Positions 47,926 to 55,295 of a DNA stretch of 64,000 bases are shown here, piece by piece; the stretch's first letter is position 1; every line of letters begins with the position of its first letter. This DNA is from Pseudomonas sp. N3-W. Its GTDB lineage: Bacteria; Pseudomonadota; Gammaproteobacteria; Pseudomonadales; Pseudomonadaceae. The stretch lies in assembly GCF_024970185.1 (NCBI RefSeq), contig NZ_CP103965.1:864001-928000 (forward strand), given 5' to 3'. The notes under the pieces were generated by a model. The model had not been told where the DNA came from. It worked only from the letters and a program-made list of their open reading frames with translations, and made no database searches. The position numbers and the translations under genes are program-made.

Positions 47926-48561
47926 ATGACAAACAAAAAAATAAGAGACCAGCTGTTAGAGGTTGGAGTGAAAATATCAAAAGTCAAAGCAGAAGAAGTG
48001 TTCTACACAGGGTTTTATAGGAAAAATGAAAGCAATGGAGACCAAGAGTTTCTAGAGAGCAGATACGCCATATGGCTATCAAAATCCCTCCCGTATGCCG
48101 GTGAATACAGTTATGGGTCAACTTTCTCTCCAGTAAAAAGAATTGCCAGAATAAAGATTTTGAAAGAGATAGAGGTGTTGGAGTTTCCTCTAAACTTCCA
48201 CCCTGCAGATTGCTTCTTTGAGTGGATCTTGGAAGATGGGCGTTATAATGTGGATTACTCAAGCGTAAAGTTAGATATGCCCTTTGAGGGGTACCAGCCA
48301 GATCATCATTTTGATAAATACTTCAATGAAATTGTGTCTTTGCTGGGGATCAGAAAAAATCTTTCTGGCTACATTCGTCGCGCCACGTCAAGAGATTTGG
48401 GTTTTGCAGTTGGAGAGGTGAAGGAATTCGCGTTAAAGGATTATAGAGTCATGAAGGTGTCGTCAATAGTGGATATGCCAAGAACAAAGGTTGAATTTAG
48501 AGAGCTTGCGGGTAAATACGGTGAAAAATTGGAAGTCATGATCTTCGGCAAAGTGTTATAG
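47926..48561 (+). CDS. Unknown low-GC island protein
   Basis: 211 residues, unrecognised. It has an alpha/beta look with YTGFYRKNESNGDQEFLESR and AIWLSKSLPYAGEYSYGSTF near the N-terminus; the S-x-S-...-YA-x-x-Y pattern recalls RES or ADP-ribosyltransferase folds, but this is only a hint. Its base composition is clearly more AT-rich than the chromosome, so it was acquired. First of three plus-strand genes in a gap of the island that is otherwise full of defence genes. Confidence 0.6.
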   Translation: MTNKKIRDQLLEVGVKISKVKAEEVFYTGFYRKNESNGDQEFLESRYAIWLSKSLPYAGEYSYGSTFSPVKRIARIKILKEIEVLEFPLNFHPADCFFEWILEDGRYNVDYSSVKLDMPFEGYQPDHHFDKYFNEIVSLLGIRKNLSGYIRRATSRDLGFAVGEVKEFALKDYRVMKVSSIVDMPRTKVEFRELAGKYGEKLEVMIFGKVL

Positions 48562-48638
48562 TTCGTTTAAATGGCTTATTTTGTAACTTTTTCTTGAGAT
48601 TAAACTTAAGCCGTTAACCAATTTTCTAGTGGTGAAAT

Positions 48639-49148
48639 ATGCAAGATCTCGGAGTCATAGAGGACGCTAAAGCTAAGGTGTTAGATGATGCTGGACGCTG
48701 CTTTGTACGTGTTCAGGATATCGCAAAAAACACTTTCGATACACCCAGAGAAGCTGTCCGGATACTGCAAATTCTTCGAGCGGAGATATACGAGGACCTC
48801 AATCAAATTCAGCACGAACACTTGATCATTTGTGCGGCTGAGTGGCTTCTTTCAGGTGGGGTCTGCGATTTAAATACGGAATGGTACTGGAATCCTCGCC
48901 AAACTGGTGATGATGTCGAGCCTGATCTGCGTGGTGTAGCGAACGGAGTAACTCTGGTGTCGGCTGAAATAACTACTTCTGCCAATCCTGTAGGTACTAT
49001 CGATTCTCGCATGCGTAATACGCTTGCAAAGCTTTCCCAACAAAGTGGAAACCTCTTCTACTTTGTTCAAACGGAAGCCATGGCTAAAAGAGCAGAAACA
49101 AAAATCCGAAAGTCAGGCTGGAGCATCCAAGTCATACTGCTGCCATGA
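48639..49148 (+). CDS. Unknown island protein, nuclease-like pattern possible
   Basis: 169 residues, unrecognised. In the second half DVEPDLRGVANGVTLVSAEI followed by TTS has D and E spaced as in PD-ExK nucleases but with Thr where Lys is expected; the tail is NTLAKLSQQSGNLFYFVQTE. It may be a degenerate nuclease or a binding domain. The gene is 77 bases after the previous one. Confidence 0.6.
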   Translation: MQDLGVIEDAKAKVLDDAGRCFVRVQDIAKNTFDTPREAVRILQILRAEIYEDLNQIQHEHLIICAAEWLLSGGVCDLNTEWYWNPRQTGDDVEPDLRGVANGVTLVSAEITTSANPVGTIDSRMRNTLAKLSQQSGNLFYFVQTEAMAKRAETKIRKSGWSIQVILLP

Positions 49149-49329
49149 CCTAACAATTCAAACCGACACTGCCTAGCGGCTCAGCATTAATAATGCCGAG
49201 CGAGCAGGGCATAGCGAGGGTTTTGATTTCAGACGTGTACTTATCTATAGTCGAAATCGATCTTTTACAGCGTTGGTCTTTCTCCGCCTGGCATGGTAAC
49301 GATCTACGTATGCTTGGGGATAGGACGCG

Positions 49330-50389
49330 TTGACGGCGCCGGTAGTCAATTCAAGTATGTTAAAACAGGTGGGCCTTATGACGTCACGTGGACTTTTCAG
49401 CTTCATCAAAGATAGCCCAGCCTATAAAAACTCGGAAAAAAACTGGCACGTCGAGCTAGCGAGCTATACGGTATTCTGGTTCGATCTCTTGATAAATTCA
49501 CCACAAGGAATTGACTTTCAAAAAGTAGCTGCAGACTACTTAAGAATCTATCGAGATGCGGTGAAAAAAGACAATGATAAACGTTTTGTATACTTCATAG
49601 TGGCCAGGCAAAAAGTTCGCTTCAGTGCGAGAAAGACTCCCAGATATAGCCTGACAAAGAGAGAGTTAATAATTTATTTTGAGATAGGCAAGAAGCGAAA
49701 AATTAGAAAGATTCGGTTTCCGGCTGTGCCATCTATGATAGGCCCTCGACTGCCTATAATTGTTGACGATGGGCGCTTTATTTCAATTTGGGGTAGCGAT
49801 CAGTGCCAGCCTGTCAGAGTGTCTGTGCATGATTTTTTGATGGAGGGAAATATTAATCTTGGGATTGATACTGAGGTTTTATACGTTGGCTCTACGGATG
49901 ATCCTGCTAGTCGTCCTTTGAAACGGGACCACAGAGGCTACAGTGACTCGCTATACGGAACTCCCACGGATGAGAAGGACATATTCGTTTATTACAATTT
50001 GCTGAAAACAACATCAGTTACAAAGACGAGCCCATATCTCCTCAGCTTCGCCGTCAGCAATTCCGTAATAGATGAGGTACAAAAGATGGAAGAAGGCATG
50101 CTTCTGGAGCACGGTCTTATCCATTATTTCGGAACCAAGAGCCAAGAGCCAGGAGAAAAGCAAAGCTAGGGAGTATGGAAGACTAAGAGAGGGGCTTAAA
50201 CGATTTTCTTCCAATTACAAAATCGAGTCGGTCAATTACCATATCCAAGCAGAGACGTCCAGTGAGTATTGGTGCTTATACTCCAGGCAAGTACCCGCAG
50301 GACATCGACACCGTTTCTCTCTTAGCCTCGCTGGAGGTGAGGTATCAATGGGCGAACCTATGAGTCTATTCGAGGCCGACGAAACCTAA
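49330..50389 (+). pseudogene. GIY-YIG-like protein, frameshifted by a 7-bp duplication
   Basis: The frame from TTG 49330 (or ATG 49357) runs 279 residues to 50169. It has EVLYVGSTDDPASRPLKRDH and, near its end, EEGMLLEHGLIHYFG, which together recall GIY-YIG-type domains. At 50137-50150 AAGAGCC occurs twice in tandem. With one copy removed, the frame reads on through EKSKAREYGRLREGLKRF to a stop at 50387-50389, giving 350 residues with a sensible C-terminus. So the present gene is truncated by slippage; reversion or phase variation is possible. Confidence 0.7.
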
Positions 50390-50570
50390 TAGTCGACGAC
50401 TTGGAGTCCTTCTCAATTTACTTGATCTGGGCAGGAGCGGCTTGTTGGCACACGAAGTTTCTCCGGCGACAAAAAAATCCGAAGCGAAAGCAGTCGTCGA
50501 GATCAATCCATATACGAATATATAAAGAAGCAGATGTGTAGTGCGCTTCCAGCACCCACACTGACAACCA

Positions 50571-51191
50571 TCACTCAGTTGCTTTTAGCTTTGCGAGTCG
50601 CTTGAGAGTTGGGCACAAACCTACGTTCCCATATCCAATCACACCTCGAATCCAGTCGAATTGGTTTTCTCTAACTTGCATTCTGGCGTTCTTCAGCGCT
50701 TGAAACGTTGCCATGGCTAAAGCTTCATCTCCGATTGAGCTCCGCACAGGCTCATAGGCAAGAATATCCACCGTTGTAATAAGACGTAGGGTTCCAAAGC
50801 GTTTAGAGGAAATATTGGTCGCTTTTTTTTCATCAATGGCAGCGGTGAGGCCGTTGCTATGTGCTAATGCGAGTGTCGCGGCCTCCCCGTCTCCGAGTGA
50901 GGCTGCCGTGGATCCTGATACCAAATCGAAAAAGTGCTCTAATGCAATGCCAGAAAGCTCTTCTCTTTTTAAAATTTGATTATGGATTAACTCTGAAAGC
51001 TGCTTCGGCTCAGGCCGGCCATTTATTGCCCCTAGCTCTATCTCTCGTATGACATTGTCCGTGACTACAATAGAAGTCGGAAGTGCCTGCAGTATTGCAC
51101 TTGCATGATCGGTCGCTAGCAAGTTTATAATGACACTCGCGTCGAGAACGAGAGTGCTATCTTGATTAGTGAGGCAGCTTGAAAAGGTCAT
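50571..51191 (-). CDS. PIN-domain ribonuclease (DUF3368-like), fourth gene of the QueC-like operon
   Basis: 206 residues. TLVLDASVIINLLATDHASA gives the first PIN aspartate (D17), with further acids in VIREIELGAI, LGDGEAATLALAHSNG and AAIDEKKA, the DUF3368 pattern. PIN proteins cut RNA and are typical toxins. The ATG at 51191 follows GAGG at 9 bases and overlaps the preceding gene by 26 bases, so the two are coupled and the upstream XRE-ImmA/IrrE protein could be its antitoxin or controller, as in toxin-antitoxin pairs. No other antitoxin is adjacent. Confidence 0.83.
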   Translation of the reverse strand: MTFSSCLTNQDSTLVLDASVIINLLATDHASAILQALPTSIVVTDNVIREIELGAINGRPEPKQLSELIHNQILKREELSGIALEHFFDLVSGSTAASLGDGEAATLALAHSNGLTAAIDEKKATNISSKRFGTLRLITTVDILAYEPVRSSIGDEALAMATFQALKNARMQVRENQFDWIRGVIGYGNVGLCPTLKRLAKLKATE

Positions 51192-52335
51192 CAACTTCAT
51201 CCTCTTCTGCCTCATCAAGCAACTCGCGTACCTTCGCCCGGTCGAGCTTAAGCATATCCGACATCTGCCCTTCGCTGATTAGATCCTTCTTCCAAGCGTC
51301 GATAGCTAACAAAAAAAGTCTCGATGATTGCGCGCCTTCCGTAGGCATGGAATCGTGAGCTATCGAGCCTAGTACCAGTTTGGCTTGGTCGTCGGTTATG
51401 CCGCCGTTATCCATGAACCAATCCCAAGTTCCCTTTTTCGTCAGGTCCAACTCTTCAAGCCTCATTACCATTGCCTGGCGTGAAACGCCAAAGAAATTAG
51501 CAAGCAGAATGATGTGCCGACGAGTGAGGTGGGTTGATCCAATGGTCACTTCCTTGAACTTTTCCATGACAGTACGGGCAGGTGTTAGAAAAGCGCTACC
51601 GAAAGCATTTGCGTACCGTTCTTCACGTGAGTTCTCATACTTTTCGGCTTGATAGACCTCGGGTTGGCGCCGCGTCGCTATAAAGTGTCCGAGCTCGTGG
51701 GCACCAGTCTGGGTTCGACGATCCTTCCGATGTACTGCATTTATCAGCATACAGGCGCCAACGGCGTCGTCATAGGCAAAAAGTCCAGACACTTTCGATT
51801 CAAGTCTGCGGGTATAGACACGAATTCCAAGTTGCATCTCTATAAGTGAAAACAGATCTTGAATGGGGCTTTCGCCGAGCCCTAGCCAGCTTCGGAGGCT
51901 GTGTGCATCGTGCTCTGCCTGTTTTCGTACGTCGCCGGGCAAGATGCGTTTCTCAGTCGGGTAGTTCGAGATTTTCTTAACGCCCAGTATGTTCTCAAGT
52001 TCTACTTCAGCCCTGACGAGATCATTCAGCATACGAGCAGCTTGATCAATGCCTGCATCAACAGTGTCGGGCAATGAGCGGAAACGAGGAACAAGGTCCA
52101 CATGGACTGATTCTCGGCGCAGCAATGAGTTGGCCGATACGCCATAGCAGCGGCTTAGCATCTGGATCTCGTCGATCCTTGCCGCGCGCTGCCCTTTTTC
52201 AATGGCCACGAGGGTGGTTCGAGCAAAGCCGACTGCTTTTGCAGCTGCGTCTTGGGTCATGGCCGCGGTTTCGCGCGCAACCTTTAGTCGTTCACCCAGT
52301 TCAGCTGGGTTCAGTTCATAGTTTAATTTGGTCAT
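51166..52335 (-). CDS. XRE HTH + ImmA/IrrE metallopeptidase
   Basis: 389 residues. An XRE HTH (about 12-65: TAAMTQDAAAKAVGFARTTL) is followed by an ImmA/IrrE zinc peptidase with the HELGH motif at 213-217 and the Glu-bearing EERYANAFGSAFLTP segment. Such proteins sense a signal and cleave a repressor; here repressor and protease are in one chain. The C-terminal 150 residues are helical. Its ATG overlaps the QueC-like stop (ATGA). It likely binds the dyad at 54302-54346 and controls the operon (inference). Confidence 0.88.
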   Translation of the reverse strand: MTKLNYELNPAELGERLKVARETAAMTQDAAAKAVGFARTTLVAIEKGQRAARIDEIQMLSRCYGVSANSLLRRESVHVDLVPRFRSLPDTVDAGIDQAARMLNDLVRAEVELENILGVKKISNYPTEKRILPGDVRKQAEHDAHSLRSWLGLGESPIQDLFSLIEMQLGIRVYTRRLESKVSGLFAYDDAVGACMLINAVHRKDRRTQTGAHELGHFIATRRQPEVYQAEKYENSREERYANAFGSAFLTPARTVMEKFKEVTIGSTHLTRRHIILLANFFGVSRQAMVMRLEELDLTKKGTWDWFMDNGGITDDQAKLVLGSIAHDSMPTEGAQSSRLFLLAIDAWKKDLISEGQMSDMLKLDRAKVRELLDEAEEDEVDDLFKLPH

Positions 52336-53705
52336 GATGCGCCATCTATCCACTTCCTCACGAACGACCCTGATTTCATGTCGCTCGTGAACGCTGACCA
52401 TTCCCTGGCATGTTGCTGCAAGAGCCTGTCAAAGTTCTGCGCCACGGCATGTGGCGACTCGGCCAGAGCTCGAGCTAGTTCGCTCGTTCTGCGGCGTTTG
52501 ATCAGTTCGTACTGCGAAGATTCCCGAATCGAAGAAAGGTGCTCGAAATGAAGTACCCCTGCGATAGCGTATTGTCGCAAGGCTTCGGTAAAACTGGTGA
52601 ATTCTTTTGCTGCGCCTGTCCTCCAGGTCGGACTATCTAGGGATTCCCACACATAGTTCGTTGGGGGCTCCTCCAGTCCAGCAGCGTGAACGCTAAGGCG
52701 GCGAAGCATGCACGCGGCGCATATACCGCACTGTCTTCTTGCGCCTGAAACGGCTACCTGTCGGGATTGCTGCCAGCACGACCTGGTCGTTACCCAATCC
52801 GCGCTAGTGCCACAGGTTTCGACATACTCGCGCAGGGTCTCGCCTTTCGTCATCCAGAGCCTGGGGAAGGTGTACTGGAATCGATAATCAAGGAGTGCTT
52901 CGATAAAGCACTCCATCAGCTTGGTGAAGACAGGGTGATTTCGATAATCCTCATACCCATGCGCGACAGGAAGGAGCACAGGTGCAAGTGCACCTTGTCC
53001 GCTTTCGGGGATGATGGCAATTGGGGCATCGATCAGGTACGCCGCAATTGCGGATATGATGCTGAACTTGAATCCGCGACTGCGTGCGCTTCTCTCCGCG
53101 CTTCTTGGATCATCAATTTTGACTGAATAAGGAATGGCCGTGAATGGAATTCTTTGGCGTTCCTTCTTTGAAATATCGTGTTGTTTGTTCCCTATTCGAA
53201 GGCGAATCAGGCGTTTACCTAGGCGCTTGCTCTCAAGTTCAGAGACCGCACGTGAGTCCATTCCATCACTGAAGGCTATGACTGCCTCTGCATCGGAAGG
53301 AAAAACTATTTGGCCTTGCGGCTGTCTCTGTGCAGCTTGTTTTCGAGGTCCAAAATTGAAATGCCAGTCGTCTCCGGTCAAGAGGTTCAGTGCGTTGACG
53401 AGCGCTCGGTTTACCTTGTTACTCGACCACCGCTCAACGTCGTGTACTGGAACGTGAACGATGAATCGACGGCCCCAATTCATGGAACTGCGGACAAGGT
53501 AGCGATCACAGAACTCAACTGCAGCGGCTATGAGTAGTGCGTCATACGTTACGGGCTCCCATTTGTCATGGGATGAGAAGGATGCGAGAGCCTCGAGGTC
53601 GAACTCGATGTTCTTCTCGATGTAACACGGGATTACGCCGTTTCTTTTGCGGGCGCCAGGTTCAAGTATATCTACAGCTATTTCCTTAGGCGGGAAGGTG
53701 TTCAT
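52332..53705 (-). CDS. QueC-like PP-loop enzyme (defence type)
   Basis: 457 residues. The PP-loop AFSDGMDSRAV (about 144-154) is the SGGxDS ATP site of QueC-like enzymes, and SCW...CGICAACMLRR provides four cysteines (310, 326, 329, 332) spaced as the zinc site of QueC. QueC turns 7-carboxy-7-deazaguanine into 7-cyano-7-deazaguanine. At twice the length of QueC and with no queuosine genes near, it belongs with the QueC-like proteins of Qat and type IV CBASS defence, some of which are reported to attach a deazaguanine to a partner protein. Stop and start overlap its neighbours on both sides. Confidence 0.83.
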   Translation of the reverse strand: MNTFPPKEIAVDILEPGARKRNGVIPCYIEKNIEFDLEALASFSSHDKWEPVTYDALLIAAAVEFCDRYLVRSSMNWGRRFIVHVPVHDVERWSSNKVNRALVNALNLLTGDDWHFNFGPRKQAAQRQPQGQIVFPSDAEAVIAFSDGMDSRAVSELESKRLGKRLIRLRIGNKQHDISKKERQRIPFTAIPYSVKIDDPRSAERSARSRGFKFSIISAIAAYLIDAPIAIIPESGQGALAPVLLPVAHGYEDYRNHPVFTKLMECFIEALLDYRFQYTFPRLWMTKGETLREYVETCGTSADWVTTRSCWQQSRQVAVSGARRQCGICAACMLRRLSVHAAGLEEPPTNYVWESLDSPTWRTGAAKEFTSFTEALRQYAIAGVLHFEHLSSIRESSQYELIKRRRTSELARALAESPHAVAQNFDRLLQQHAREWSAFTSDMKSGSFVRKWIDGAS

Positions 53706-54274
53706 CAAAACGATACCCCGTCATCAAGACCTTCCATCTTCCTCGGTGGAGCGATTCGTACGGGCTCTGGGCCCACAAGACCCAGACCGAGCTGAGTGCT
53801 CGATAGAGTAGAAATGGCATTCTGGAGTCTATTACTCACGTGCTCTGCTCTTTGCTCGTTTGAGTCACGAAGGTAGTGTTCTTCGATCGACCGTATGTTC
53901 GCGTGGCAGCGGTCTTTGGCGGCGAGGCCTACTGCCTCATGGAATGCTTTAATTCCAAATTTCCCTTCATGGATAAGGGTGATGCTCCATTCCACAAGAT
54001 TCGTTCCAAAAACGGAGGCTGCTGCAAATGCTTTCGCATCTTCAAGTTGCGTAAGCGCGATTTCTCGAATTTCCAGAGAGTTATCACAGCCGGTAAACAC
54101 TGCTTTCAGGGCTTCCATCAGGAGCCACGAGACCTCCATTTTGAAGTCACTGGCAATTGCATGCTTCGTAGCCTCAGCTATCTGGGAGGCATCGTAGGTG
54201 TCTTGGTCCGCACGCTTTGCCAGTTCTTTCCATGGCTTTCGCAGCTTCAAGCTTCTATGTGGCCCATCGCTCAT
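53705..54274 (-). CDS. Unknown helical protein, first gene of the QueC-like operon
   Basis: 189 residues, unrecognised. Predicted all-helical (IAEATKHAIASDFKMEVSWL, LEIREIALTQLEDAKAF) with a basic N-terminus (MSDGPHRSLKLRKPWKELAK) and a proline-rich tail (GPEPVRIAPPRKMEG). Its TGA overlaps the ATG of the QueC-like gene. By position it could be the acceptor or partner modified by the QueC-like enzyme, like QatB in Qat. It starts 27 bases from the operator. Confidence 0.68.
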   Translation of the reverse strand: MSDGPHRSLKLRKPWKELAKRADQDTYDASQIAEATKHAIASDFKMEVSWLLMEALKAVFTGCDNSLEIREIALTQLEDAKAFAAASVFGTNLVEWSITLIHEGKFGIKAFHEAVGLAAKDRCHANIRSIEEHYLRDSNEQRAEHVSNRLQNAISTLSSTQLGLGLVGPEPVRIAPPRKMEGLDDGVSF

Positions 54275-54301
54275 TTCGTCCAGCCCCCAGTGAATACCGG
54301 T

Positions 54302-54346
54302 TTTGACATTGTCAGATATTAATACTAAAAATCTGACAATGTCAAA
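54302..54346 (-). promoter_or_regulatory. Operator-promoter of the QueC-like operon
   Basis: TTTGACATTGTCAGAT (54302-54317) and ATCTGACAATGTCAAA (54331-54346) are perfect 16-bp complements over 13 bases. Each arm itself contains the dyad TGACA-N-TGTCA. On the minus strand TTGACA (54345-54340) and TAATAT about 18 bases downstream form a sigma-70 promoter, so the two dyads cover the -35 box and the start region. This is the layout of a tightly repressed promoter. Confidence 0.82.
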
Positions 54347-54434
54347 GGCGCAATTGGAAACAAGGGTGTGCCCGATGATTTCGGTTTCTCAATAGAGTCG
54401 AAGCTGATTTTCGTCAGCGCATAGGACATGCCAT

Positions 54435-55295
54435 TTATGCGTGGGGGGTACGGATGAGTCGGTAGCCTTCAATGCAAAACCAATCTGAGTCTCTGAGCCC
54501 TTCGTACAGGGCAGTTTTCCAAGAGTTGGTGTCACGGGCGTATCGCGAACGAAATTGACCATCAAGATGCTGGCGAACCCCATCGGGGCCTGAGCTAGCC
54601 CCGACCTCCTCAAGCGAATAAGAGATATCTGCCATTTCACTGGCAGCTTGTGCAGCGTAGAGCTCACCGAGGCCCATAACTCGAAAATGATAATGCACGC
54701 GTTTTGTGAGCACTTCACTCCATGTCCCCGCAGGACGTACGGCAAAGGAAATCGTTGGTGGCGAAGATGCCCGAACTTCAACAACGAGCCAGCGCTCATT
54801 GCCCAGGTTGTCATAGTAAGGATGTAGGGTTTGATCCTCGGCTCTCGTGGCAACCCCCGCAAGCTTGCGTTTGTTGCAGTCTGAGCAAGCAGGGACAAGG
54901 TTGGCCGGTGTCAAATTGAGCTTGGGGTGGCGAGTTTGAGGCAAGTAATGGTCAACCGTGGCAACGGTTCTCTGAGCACACAATGGACAGATGCCGAACT
55001 CAGGAGCCATTCTGATCTGCTCATAAAGTGATCTTGACGGTGACCCCTTCCGGGCAAAGTGCGACTTGTAGATTATTCCCATCAAGTCTGCATTGAGCTG
55101 TGGGGTCACTGCGTCGCTTTCGACGATTTCAAACAGTTGGCCGGCTAAACCAAGCTCTAGATACTCGACCTCCGAGGCTTGAATAACAGGTAATGCATCC
55201 CTGAGCGCTTGAGCTCTGTCGGGGATGGAGATGCCGGCGGCACAGGTCTCTACCGTCAAAGTGGCGTTGAACGCAGGTGGATTTAGACGTTTCAC
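54435..55295 (-). CDS. HNH endonuclease, PtuB-like partner of the ATPase
   Basis: 286 residues. The HNH core has C103-x2-C106 (CPLC), D115-H116 (TVDHYLPQ), N132 and C137-x2-C140-N (ACSDCN), a complete zinc-bound HNH motif. N-terminal 95 and C-terminal 130 residues are unassigned. The GTG start overlaps the ATPase stop (GTGA). An ATPase followed by an HNH protein in one transcript is the layout of the Septu defence system, with the HNH protein as effector. Confidence 0.8.
   Translation of the reverse strand: MKRLNPPAFNATLTVETCAAGISIPDRAQALRDALPVIQASEVEYLELGLAGQLFEIVESDAVTPQLNADLMGIIYKSHFARKGSPSRSLYEQIRMAPEFGICPLCAQRTVATVDHYLPQTRHPKLNLTPANLVPACSDCNKRKLAGVATRAEDQTLHPYYDNLGNERWLVVEVRASSPPTISFAVRPAGTWSEVLTKRVHYHFRVMGLGELYAAQAASEMADISYSLEEVGASSGPDGVRQHLDGQFRSRYARDTNSWKTALYEGLRDSDWFCIEGYRLIRTPHA

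Noticed and set aside
52332..53705. Queuosine biosynthesis gene queC
   Set aside because: Twice the length of QueC, no queD/queE/queF nearby, and embedded in a defence island with protease and nuclease genes.
54302..54346. Perfect inverted repeat considered as a terminator of the HNH gene
   Set aside because: No GC-rich stem and no T-run; arms contain nested dyads and a TTGACA box, which fits an operator-promoter better.
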